Shown here piece after piece: positions 53,188 through 59,526 of a stretch of DNA of 64,000 nucleotides. The stretch lies in contig JACPCU010000007.1 in the NCBI GenBank assembly GCA_016184315.1, positions 62,001 to 126,000 on the forward strand, written 5' to 3'. The stretch is from Nitrososphaerota archaeon. GTDB taxonomy: Archaea; Thermoproteota; Nitrososphaeria; Nitrososphaerales; JACQRY01. A program made the translations under genes and the position numbers. How positions within the stretch are numbered: position 1 is the first letter of the stretch; each line of letters opens with the position of its first letter. The notes under the pieces were generated by a model that saw only the letters and a list, made by a program, of their open reading frames with translations, was not told the DNA's origin and searched no databases.

Positions 53188-53568
53188 CTCTGTTTGCTCT
53201 CCTTTTTCTGGCAGATGTTATGCTGGGGTAGCATAACATGAATAATGGTTGAGATTGAGTTGGGTGGAGCTGAGACCTGGCTAGGGGACAGACCCAGGCG
53301 GGTAATGGAAGTAAAGTGGACCGCCTCTCATTACATCCTTCACTTTCAAGCTTTGAGATTTTTCTGGAGGATATATAAGCCTTTTAGAATCGCTCTCCAA
53401 TCGGTTGGGCGTAGGGGTAAGGATGATGTTTGTTGCGCGCGTAGCCCCCTCTAAACATAGACTCAAATTGGAGGCTTGAAGGACTCTATCTCCGTTGCGG
53501 AATATTAGGACCCCCCTTCAAATATAAATTTCAAGTTTCGCTGCCTAGAAAGCTAATGGGAACCTCCG
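53188..53568. other. 380-nt intergenic region between the aro operon and the DUF35/thiolase pair
   Basis: It holds the inverted repeat near the aro operon, a + strand TATA-like GATATATAAG at 53370-53379, and several GC-rich segments, one a C-run (ACCCCCC at 53511). The TATA-like box points away from the aro operon and toward a gene-less stretch, so a short non-coding RNA on the + strand is possible. I see no convincing open frame; the 69-codon + frame at 53245-53454 lacks any recognisable motif. Confidence 0.45.
53215..53239 (-). promoter_or_regulatory. Perfect inverted repeat upstream of the aromatic operon
   Basis: Arms ATGTTATGCT (53215-53224) and AGCATAACAT (53230-53239) are exact reverse complements around the 5-nt loop GGGGT. 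They lie 28-52 nt before the aspartokinase ATG, just upstream of its purine-rich ribosome-binding site. The repeat may be an operator for a dimeric regulator or an RNA hairpin in the leader; both fit the position. Confidence 0.6.
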
Positions 53569-54009
53569 TCATGAATCTTTCCTGAACCAGTAGGCTGGAG
53601 CATCGTCAGCTCCTAGGTTAATGCTGGTCTTACGGGTTTCGACTACTACTCTTTGGCCGACTCTTAGGTCCTTTGCTTTGGCGTTCTTTACGATGCCGGG
53701 GATTTTGAGTCCGTCGCCCAGATCGATGATGGCGACCACGTAGGGGGCAAGGTGTTGGAAGACGTCATTGGTTACGTGGACTTCGCTGAAGCCAACTATC
53801 AATCCTTCTTTCGGAGGTTCGAACCATTCTAGGCTTGTTGAAGCGCATCGACTGCAGAGGGGTCGAGGGGGAATCATTTTTGTGTTGCAGTCTTTGCATA
53901 ATGCGCCAGTTAGTCTGCCTTCTTCGTTGATCTTCTTGAAGAAGGATTGCACTGTGAACTCAGGTTGAGATGATGTGGGTTGCGACAACGCTGTTAGAGC
54001 CTCCTTCAT
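53569..54009 (-). CDS. DUF35 OB-fold acyl-CoA-binding protein with zinc ribbon
   Basis: Partner protein of archaeal thiolases, 146 residues. A rubredoxin-like zinc ribbon (CKDCNTKMIPPRPLCSRC, about residues 38-55) is followed by an OB-fold (PPKEGLIVGFSEVHVTND, DLGDGLKIPGIV). In archaeal mevalonate enzymes DUF35 bridges thiolase and HMG-CoA synthase and channels acetoacetyl-CoA. Here it follows the thiolase gene, overlapping it by up to 50 nt if the start at 54009 is used. No HMG-CoA synthase gene is adjacent, so a mevalonate role is not certain. Confidence 0.88.
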   Translation of the reverse strand: MKEALTALSQPTSSQPEFTVQSFFKKINEEGRLTGALCKDCNTKMIPPRPLCSRCASTSLEWFEPPKEGLIVGFSEVHVTNDVFQHLAPYVVAIIDLGDGLKIPGIVKNAKAKDLRVGQRVVVETRKTSINLGADDAPAYWFRKDS

Positions 54010-55120
54010 TGATTGCTAAACCGAGTTTTGGACTTGGAACCTGTCTCTTCCCAGCTCTGCATGTAAGTTGAGTATGTATCTCGTATATCTGGCATAGGCC
54101 TGTTGCGCCCACGGGGTGTCCGCGGGCCTTAAGTCCTCCACTTGGGTTTACAGGGATTTTGGCGCTTATCTCGGGCTGCCCTTCACGAATAAGCATGTGT
54201 CCCTCTCCTCTATGTGCGAAGCCGGCTGCCTCATAGGCTAGGATCTCGTTTATGGTGAAGCAGTCATGCACTTCAGCTAGGGAAACATCATCCGCACCGA
54301 TGCCTGCCATGCTGTAAGCTTCGCTGCATGCTTCAGCTACTGCGCTGGGCCAAGAGATGTCTTCCCTTGCATAGAGTCCAAGGGTGTCGCTTTTGTGTCC
54401 CATTCCGACCACGTAGGTCGGTGTGTCTGTGAATCGTTTCGCGATCTCTGGTCTCGTGACTATGACTACCGCTGCTCCGTCGCTTATCAGCGAGGAGTCG
54501 TAGACCTTAAGCGGCCAAGCAACAACCTTTGAAGACAATACATCTTCTTTTGTGATTTGTTTTTGAATGTGAGCCTTCGGGTTTAGGGAGGCGTTTCGAT
54601 GGTTCTTGACTGCGACTGCTGCTAGGTCTTCTTCGGTGCTGCCGTATTTCGCCATGTGGGCTGTTGTCATCATGGCGTATATGCTGGGGAAGGTTAAGCC
54701 GTTGTACTGTTCTAGGGCTGCGTCGCTGGCAGCCATTAATGCGTCAGTTACTTGACTTGTGGTTCGGAGAGACATCTTTTCAACGCCACATGCTAAGACG
54801 ATCTCATGGAGGCCTGAGAGAACATCCATGACTGCAAGTCTGAAGGCGAGTGCTCCTGCTGCTGCGCAACCCTCGACGCGCATAGAGCCTTTCGGCAGTA
54901 GGCCGAGCCAGTCTGCGACCATTGTTCCGTACATTATCTGATGCTCATAGGTTTCCGACTGGGAGCCGACGTAGACGCATCCGATGTCTTTCCGGTCAAG
55001 GTTTCTGACTTCTCGCCAAGCATCCATGAAAGCTTCTACCACCAGCTCTCTGCTGACCAGCTCGGGTCTACGTCCGATCTTGGACATTCCGGCGGAAACT
55101 ACGGCTGCAAGCCTTCTCAT
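53960..55120 (-). CDS. Thiolase, SCP-x/acetyl-CoA acetyltransferase type
   Basis: Thiolase-fold enzyme, about 386 residues from the ATG at 55120 (an ATG at 55135 would add five). The nucleophilic Cys is in VEGCAAAGALAF, the second site in HDCFTINE, and the C-terminal GGLKARGHPVGATG carries the catalytic His. The last shows the archaeal pattern in which the usual final Cys is replaced. It makes or cleaves acetoacetyl-CoA or a longer beta-ketoacyl-CoA. It pairs with the DUF35 gene downstream, the arrangement known from archaeal acyl-condensing complexes. Confidence 0.9.
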   Translation of the reverse strand: MRRLAAVVSAGMSKIGRRPELVSRELVVEAFMDAWREVRNLDRKDIGCVYVGSQSETYEHQIMYGTMVADWLGLLPKGSMRVEGCAAAGALAFRLAVMDVLSGLHEIVLACGVEKMSLRTTSQVTDALMAASDAALEQYNGLTFPSIYAMMTTAHMAKYGSTEEDLAAVAVKNHRNASLNPKAHIQKQITKEDVLSSKVVAWPLKVYDSSLISDGAAVVIVTRPEIAKRFTDTPTYVVGMGHKSDTLGLYAREDISWPSAVAEACSEAYSMAGIGADDVSLAEVHDCFTINEILAYEAAGFAHRGEGHMLIREGQPEISAKIPVNPSGGLKARGHPVGATGLCQIYEIHTQLTCRAGKRQVPSPKLGLAINEGGSNSVVATHIIST

Positions 55121-55220
55121 CGAACAAACTTCCACTACGTCTCAGTGGTCATATATGCTTTGGCAATGAGAACCAGTGTCCTTAGACGACCATATCGAAA
55201 TTTGCTCCACATGCAGATAC

Positions 55221-55230
55221 GGATATATCT
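55221..55230 (+). promoter_or_regulatory. TATA box for a leaderless winged-helix gene
   Basis: GATATATCTA centred about 24 nt before the ATG at 55249, giving the standard spacing for a leaderless archaeal mRNA. Confidence 0.55.
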
Positions 55231-55248
55231 ATACTTCGTGGATATCTT

Positions 55249-55470
55249 ATGAGAGTAAAAGTGCCGGACACTGCAGACGCAGTGACGATGCCGTTTCAAA
55301 GAGAGGCTTACGATAGGGCTGCTCTTAAGATAGCGGAATATGTGAAGAAACATCCGGGATGCCTAACGAGGGAGATCACTAAGGTTTTGAAGATCGACCC
55401 TCTATTGACTGTCAGGATTCTAGCTGATCTCGAATCGAAAGGGAAAGTAAGGTCTGAAGAGCTTGGCTGA
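55249..55470 (+). CDS. Small winged-helix DNA-binding protein
   Basis: A 73-residue protein that is mostly one winged helix-turn-helix: helix 1 YDRAALKIAEYVKKHPG, the turn CLTREITKVLKIDPLLTVRIL with its recognition helix, and a wing ESKGKVRSEELG that is cut short. It is similar in pattern to small archaeal ArsR/MarR-type or Sso10a-like regulators. No effector domain is present. A possible second frame overlaps its 3' end. It is divergent from the thiolase pair and may regulate it; that is inference. Confidence 0.65.
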   Translation: MRVKVPDTADAVTMPFQREAYDRAALKIAEYVKKHPGCLTREITKVLKIDPLLTVRILADLESKGKVRSEELG

Positions 55471-55630
55471 GAATGGGAGTATCATCCGATTTACTTCAGC
55501 AGTTGCCTATGCTAGAAAGATAGAAGTGGCACCCAGGCTTGTCACTCTTACTGGTGGGCATAGAGGACGCATGGCGAAAATGGAACTCGGCTACGTCATA
55601 GTCGAGAAGAAATGGTATTCCACCGAATAG
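55463..55630 (+). CDS. Possible 55-residue protein overlapping the winged-helix gene
   Basis: From TTG 55463 a frame runs to TAG 55630, reading MAENGSIIRFTSAVAYARK and ending GYVIVEKKWYSTE. It overlaps the preceding gene by 8 nt and has a plausible beta-rich composition. No family is recognised, and the start codon is the weak TTG, so it may be chance. Confidence 0.3.
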   Translation: MAENGSIIRFTSAVAYARKIEVAPRLVTLTGGHRGRMAKMELGYVIVEKKWYSTE

Positions 55631-55753
55631 TCCTTTTCAGCAAGTCTCTTCTCCGGTATCGAATCGTGACGTGAAGGTTGCGAGTTTTCGCATCGAACTG
55701 GCCTACGATGGGTCTTCATGTTCATGATATATGCGTTACAAGGAGATTTGATG

Positions 55754-56152
55754 CTAGATTTCTCTTCTTCTGATTTCTTTGAGCCTGTCGAAGTGTTTGT
55801 CAGCAGACACCATGGAGTCGGCGTCTTCAGACATAGCTGAGGCTGCATGAATCGCGTCTCTGGGATCTAGCCGATATTTTTCCATCAATTCCAATGCCGA
55901 CACCAACAAGCCTCCATTCACGTCCAGCAAAGTCAAGCCAGGCATGTTAAGGAATGTTTTTCCAGCAAGGATAGCATCCTCAAAGCCCCTATATTTCTTG
56001 ACTACCCAAACAATTTCATCAAACGTCAATGCCGACGACGCAGCGTTTATTTTGCCTTGCTGCACCTTTCTGAGAAGGATTCTCGCTCGATCGCCGAGGG
56101 CGTCTTGGTTTATGGCTGCGTAGATGAAGACATTGGCGTCAAGATAGAGCAT
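55754..56152 (-). CDS. vapC: PIN-domain toxin VapC
   Basis: Mg-dependent ribonuclease toxin, 132 residues from ATG 56152. The four acidic PIN positions can be seen: Asp in LYLDANVFIYA, Glu in TFDEIVWV, Asp in LDPRDAIHAASA and Asp in VSADKHFD. Such toxins cut tRNA or rRNA unless bound by the antitoxin. It begins 1 nt after the stop of the AbrB-type antitoxin gene, a typical two-gene operon. A longer start at 56185 would overlap the antitoxin gene and is less likely. Confidence 0.9.
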   Translation of the reverse strand: MLYLDANVFIYAAINQDALGDRARILLRKVQQGKINAASSALTFDEIVWVVKKYRGFEDAILAGKTFLNMPGLTLLDVNGGLLVSALELMEKYRLDPRDAIHAASAMSEDADSMVSADKHFDRLKEIRRREI

Positions 56153-56153
56153 T

Positions 56154-56396
56154 CTACTGGACTCTTCCCTCAAGCTCTTCTTCATAGAGATGGACTGGGG
56201 GTGTTGCAGATCGGCCTTTCTTAGCTATTTCTTCGAAAACGGCGACAGCGTCGAGCTGAGGTTTCTGAATGATCACTTTGTCGTCTTCGAGTCTGAAGGT
56301 TACCTTCGAGCCTGGGTGGATCTTGAGCACTTTCCTAAGCGCTTTTGGGATTACAACCTGGCCTTTGGGGCCGACCTTCATTTCTTCTTCAAGCAT
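56154..56396 (-). CDS. vapB: AbrB/MazE-type antitoxin VapB
   Basis: DNA-binding antitoxin, 75-80 residues. The swapped-hairpin AbrB domain is clear (MKVGPKGQVVIPKALRKVL, PGSKVTFRLEDDKVII), and the C-terminal tail (VFEEIAKKGRSATPPV and onward) would occupy the toxin active site. ATG 56381 (MKVGPKGQ) or 56396 are both possible starts. Its dimer probably binds the palindrome just upstream, repressing its own operon. Confidence 0.9.
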   Translation of the reverse strand: MLEEEMKVGPKGQVVIPKALRKVLKIHPGSKVTFRLEDDKVIIQKPQLDAVAVFEEIAKKGRSATPPVHLYEEELEGRVQ

Positions 56397-56407
56397 GTAT
56401 TACTGCC

Positions 56408-56439
56408 GGTTATACTGCAGTATGACCTTAATTTATACC
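56408..56439 (-). promoter_or_regulatory. vapBC promoter with 20-bp palindromic operator
   Basis: At 56408-56427 the sequence is a near-perfect 20-bp palindrome with core ATACTGCAGTAT, only one pair of positions failing to match. On the minus strand the TATA-like GGTATAAATT (56430-56439) sits just upstream, placing the palindrome over the expected transcription start. This is the layout of an AbrB-autoregulated toxin-antitoxin promoter. Confidence 0.7.
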
Positions 56440-56468
56440 TTGTGAAAACAATATGATATGGTTGGGAA

Positions 56469-57392
56469 CTACTTTTCTTGAGCTAACTCGTCATAAGGCT
56501 TTACAAAGGCGTAAATCGACTCATTCAGAGGAACTGGGATACCGTATTTTTTGCCGAGGTTAACTACGGTTCCGTTCAACGCGTCTATCTCAAGGCGTCT
56601 TCCAGACTCCATGTCTCGCTGCATAGATGACTTCATGTTGGGGCTCATAGCTTTAGCTACGTTGAGAGCCTTTTCAACTGCATCTTGGGTGAAGCGTACT
56701 CCATGGGCGACACCTACTCTGTGGGTTTCCCTGATTGTTTCCTCGAAAGCCCATCTTGAAGAGTCGTAGCTGAGAATCTCTCCTAGGGTGAGCCTTGTGG
56801 CACATGTGACTCCTGCGAGGGCGCAGATGAAGAGGAACTTCTGCCAGAGTTCTCTGACTACGTCTTCGGATACTTCGTGGTTTATGCCTGCTTTTTTCAA
56901 TAGTTCTTCAATACGAATAACTCTAGTGCTTCTGGATCCGTCTGCTTCTCCGAAGAGAATCTTTCTTGGGCCGCCGAGCTGATGTATTACGCCGGGGGCC
57001 TCTACTGTGGTTTCGATGTAGGCTGATCCGGGCAGCACTTTTCCTTGTCCCAGTATGTCTTCGATCTCTTCTTTGCTGGTCACACCGTTCTGGATAGTGA
57101 TGATGCTTGTCTCTGGTCCGACTATGGGTGCAAGAGCTTTGCTGGCTGTAACGGTATCATAGGTCTTTACTGTGAAGAGGATTAGATCCGGTGTCTCTGT
57201 TGTCTCCGGCTTGTCTGTGGCTTTGGCTTTGACGGTGAAGGTTCCTTCAACGCTTTTCACTGTGAGACCGTTGGTCTGGATTGCCTTCAGATGGTTGCCT
57301 CTCGCTATGAACGTGACATCTTCTCCGCTCTTGGCTAGGAGGCCGCCGAAGTATCCTCCTAGGCTGCCTGAACCCATAACAACTATCTTCAT
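56469..57392 (-). CDS. panE: 2-dehydropantoate 2-reductase (ketopantoate reductase)
   Basis: NADPH-dependent reductase of coenzyme A synthesis, 307 residues from ATG 57392 (a frame to 57440 adds an unlikely leader). The Rossmann motif is VVMGSGSLGGYFGGLLAKSG, and the catalytic Lys and Glu regions are seen in ELWQKFLFICALAGVTC and REIDALNG-type context (RRLEIDALNGTVVNLG). It converts ketopantoate to pantoate. Homologues of this family also act on other alpha-keto acids, so the specific role is probable, not proven. No other CoA gene is adjacent. Confidence 0.83.
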   Translation of the reverse strand: MKIVVMGSGSLGGYFGGLLAKSGEDVTFIARGNHLKAIQTNGLTVKSVEGTFTVKAKATDKPETTETPDLILFTVKTYDTVTASKALAPIVGPETSIITIQNGVTSKEEIEDILGQGKVLPGSAYIETTVEAPGVIHQLGGPRKILFGEADGSRSTRVIRIEELLKKAGINHEVSEDVVRELWQKFLFICALAGVTCATRLTLGEILSYDSSRWAFEETIRETHRVGVAHGVRFTQDAVEKALNVAKAMSPNMKSSMQRDMESGRRLEIDALNGTVVNLGKKYGIPVPLNESIYAFVKPYDELAQEK

Positions 57393-57460
57393 CGAACGAC
57401 TTACTCCTGAGACTGGATTGGTGGTCACTATGGGAAGCATTTGGCGCCTTAAGTGTAGCT

Positions 57461-58069
57461 ATGGAGTCAAAACAATTATCTTGGAGTCTTCTTATTTCGT
57501 CTCAGTTGAAATTCTACTTTAAGATTCTGGCTAAGATCCTGATCATTTGCTCCATCGTAACATCCTTTGCAACAGGATTTTGGATAATAAGTCTTCAGAC
57601 ACCATGGCTCTTAGCTGCTTCAATTTGGTTTGGAGTTACACTCGGAGCATCGGGGGCAATTGCGGCAGCGCTCAGCCTTTCACAGATCTTGGCGGTAAGA
57701 CGCCTGAATATTCCAATCTCCGATGAAACTCTAAGAGTGCATCAAACTAAAGTCGTTGAAATCATGATGCCTTATGAAAGAGCATTTGAACTATGCGTGA
57801 GTTCGTTTCGTATTCTGAAAGGAGCCAAGGTTATGAAATCAAATCAGCCATTAGGATACATTGAAGCGCTGACCGGCGTGTCGTGGAAGACATGGGGCGA
57901 CATCATTTCATTTAGACTGCAGGCCTTGGACAACGACCACACTCGAATTGAAGTTTCGAGCCGTCCGAGGTACGCACTGCAACTTGTTGACTACGGTTCT
58001 AACCTGAGTAACGTGGAAAAGATTTCCAAGTTTCTCACAGAAGCAACAGATGATCCTTTTCCCAAGTAA
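57461..58069 (+). CDS. Uncharacterised two-helix membrane protein with SRPBCC-like domain
   Basis: A 202-residue protein I cannot name. Two membrane helices lie at about residues 22-45 and 52-80. The cytoplasmic or outer domain that follows runs VVEIMMPYERAFELCVSSFRIL, then GYIEALTGVSWKTWGDIISF, and ends with a strand-turn-helix (RPRYALQLVDYGSNLSNVEKI). This fingerprint (SWKTWGD and VDYGSN) is found in a family of uncharacterised membrane proteins. It is divergent from panE, with an ATG at 57461. Confidence 0.65.
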   Translation: MESKQLSWSLLISSQLKFYFKILAKILIICSIVTSFATGFWIISLQTPWLLAASIWFGVTLGASGAIAAALSLSQILAVRRLNIPISDETLRVHQTKVVEIMMPYERAFELCVSSFRILKGAKVMKSNQPLGYIEALTGVSWKTWGDIISFRLQALDNDHTRIEVSSRPRYALQLVDYGSNLSNVEKISKFLTEATDDPFPK

Positions 58070-58425
58070 AACGCCCCGAAGACAACTTTAATGATGGCGT
58101 GCGCTTCAACTAGCATGGAGGCCACCTCCCCCCATTTTTCTGCTACAATCAGTCAACTGGGGTTCACAAGACAATCCCATCCTCAAACTTCCAGACAACA
58201 CTCCGCCTATTGATTCAACAGGGCAGAACCGTCGCTATCTTAGGGAAGTACCTCGAATCTAAGTATGTACCGAGGGCAGAACTTAAACTAAAAATGGTTC
58301 AAGTCTAGATAGGAGGCGTAATCAGGCTGGACGACGACCGCTTTTGTCCGTAGTCTGTGAGATGGTTCCCGAGAAATGTTGTTCAAATGTGGGTTCTAAG
58401 TGTTAACCAACCTCTCTCTTAGTGC
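58070..58425. other. 356-nt stretch without a confident gene
   Basis: Between the membrane-protein gene and the zinc-finger gene, two genes that run toward each other. A frame on the + strand (58126-58308, ending with ILGKYLESKYVPRAELKLK) reads somewhat like protein but has no proper start and no recognised domain; it may be a decayed gene fragment. No tRNA or terminator could be identified with certainty. Confidence 0.35.
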
Positions 58426-58599
58426 TCAGGCAGCAGACGTATCGCCGCCCCGCTTGAAGCTGAGCCTCCAGAGGTTCTCCTCAGGACTCACTGGCCATCT
58501 AGGCTCACTCTTTCGGCGCCCTCGAACGCCACACCTTCCTCGCTTCTTATGTCTTCTCAAGTCCTTAACAAACTTGCCACATCTTTCACAGATAGGCAT
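58426..58599 (-). CDS. 57-residue C2HC zinc-finger protein
   Basis: From ATG 58599 a frame encodes MPICERCGKFVKDLRRHKKR and continues to residue 57. The metal ligands are Cys4, Cys7, His17 and Cys23 (spacing C-x2-C-x9-H-x5-C), as in small archaeal C2H2-like zinc fingers. The C-terminal half is basic with a WRLSFKRGG end. It probably binds nucleic acid or a protein partner. It follows the small membrane protein on the same strand with a 26-nt gap, so it may be the last gene of the RHS locus. Confidence 0.65.
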   Translation of the reverse strand: MPICERCGKFVKDLRRHKKRGRCGVRGRRKSEPRWPVSPEENLWRLSFKRGGDTSAA

Positions 58600-58625
58600 C
58601 TCTTATCAGAAGCGCTCCGAGCGAT

Positions 58626-59042
58626 CTAGTCGCGTACTCCAATCCCCCCTACTCGGCGGTGTTTACTCTCGGCGTATGTCGCTGACGAAAGAGTCAAAAG
58701 ACCAGCCACCATGAAACTCGCAAACTCGTATTCAGATAAGTTGAGCCTTGTGGGCAAGGTGATATCTAGCATGAAATAGAAAAGAACTTTGACCAACCAC
58801 ATAGAGACGCTTGGAACTGCGAAGACAAGCCTTGAAATCTGAAGAAAAACTCTCACACTCTCGAATTTGGGTTTATTCATTAGAGAAGTGATTACAGCAA
58901 TAAGCATCATAGAAAAGCCACCACCTTGTGCAGCCAACGCAACCGAGACGGGTACTCTTCCCACATTATAGAGCGCGAAGACTAGGATGCCAATAGCCAC
59001 TAGGAAAAGCAAGGCTTCCACCAAGGTGTTCTTCGGCACCAT
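58626..59042 (-). CDS. Small multi-pass membrane protein downstream of the RHS C-terminus (candidate immunity protein)
   Basis: A 138-residue protein from ATG 59042 with about four hydrophobic helices (LVEALLFLVAIGILVFALY, the VALAAQGGGFSMMLIAVI segment, one around SRLVFAVPSVSMWLVKVLF, and a last one in FMVAGLLTLSSAT) and a basic tail. A longer frame reaches 59144 but overlaps the upstream gene. It starts 1 nt after the glycine-zipper module. No family is recognised. In polymorphic-toxin loci the gene right after the toxin tip usually encodes immunity, and small membrane proteins protect against pore-forming tips; the role here is inference from position. Confidence 0.55.
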   Translation of the reverse strand: MVPKNTLVEALLFLVAIGILVFALYNVGRVPVSVALAAQGGGFSMMLIAVITSLMNKPKFESVRVFLQISRLVFAVPSVSMWLVKVLFYFMLDITLPTRLNLSEYEFASFMVAGLLTLSSATYAESKHRRVGGIGVRD

Positions 59043-59043
59043 C

Positions 59044-59526
59044 TTACCGTCGCCCCTGTCGTTGTTCACATTTCTGTCTCTCTGTAATAGAGAGGTAATA
59101 TCCCCAAAGAGCCCCGGCGATCCCGCCAATGAAAGCTCCTGCACCAGCTCCCGGTGGGCCAGCCAAGCGAAAACCTATGCCTCCACCAGCCAGAATCCCT
59201 AACCAAGCGGTACCCTCGATGATTTCCCGATCCAAATCACACGGCGGCTGTCCGACTGGAGGTAGCGTTGACGATGCTTGACTGCCTCCACCAGCAGGTG
59301 TACTTGTAACTATCATCTTACCAATGCTATCATCAGCCGCGTTGTTTGGTGATTGCCCTGCACTTGGAGCGATGATGTTTGCTGTCTGTTGTATATCTGA
59401 TATGGTTGGCTGCTGTGGGTTTGGTGGAGGAGTCGGCTCAGGCGGCGGTGTGGGCAGGATAGGTGTAGGTGGGACTGGCGCGGGTGGCGGGGGTATTGGT
59501 GCTGTGGGAGGTGCTGATGGAGGGGG
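59044..59526 (-). CDS. Shifted-frame C-terminal module of the RHS protein (glycine-zipper membrane segment)
   Basis: In the frame ending at 59044 the sequence is open without a stop from the six-C tract (59522-59527, C on the minus strand) downward. It reads PPSAPPTAPIPPPPAPVP, a proline-rich linker that continues the RHS proline-rich tail, then TISDIQQTANIIAPSAG. After it comes a 90-residue part that could also start at ATG 59316. That part holds two Cys and a glycine-zipper membrane segment (GTAWLGILAGGGIGFRLAG, then GAGAGAFIGGIAGALWGYY). Removing one C would fuse it to the RHS gene, for a protein of about 750 residues. Such zippers occur in pore-forming or membrane-anchoring tips. Confidence 0.6.
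   Translation of the reverse strand, partial: PPPSAPPTAPIPPPPAPVPPTPILPTPPPEPTPPPNPQQPTISDIQQTANIIAPSAGQSPNNAADDSIGKMIVTSTPAGGGSQASSTLPPVGQPPCDLDREIIEGTAWLGILAGGGIGFRLAGPPGAGAGAFIGGIAGALWGYYLSITERQKCEQRQGRR

Noticed and set aside
53812-53834. Another GGTTCGAACC resembling a tRNA T-loop
   Set aside because: It lies inside the DUF35 gene; acceptor, D and anticodon arms are missing.
58286-58306. GGTTCAAGTC near the end of an AT-rich stretch, tRNA-like
   Set aside because: The five flanking bases on each side do not pair, and no D or anticodon arm is present.
58126-58308. Protein-like + strand frame ending with ILGKYLESKYVPRAELKLK
   Set aside because: Only a late TTG start is available and no family is recognised; noted as a possible decayed fragment but not called as a gene.
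58400-58714. 104-codon + strand frame
   Set aside because: It runs antisense to the zinc-finger gene and the end of the membrane-protein gene; its Ser/Arg/Leu composition shows no domain.
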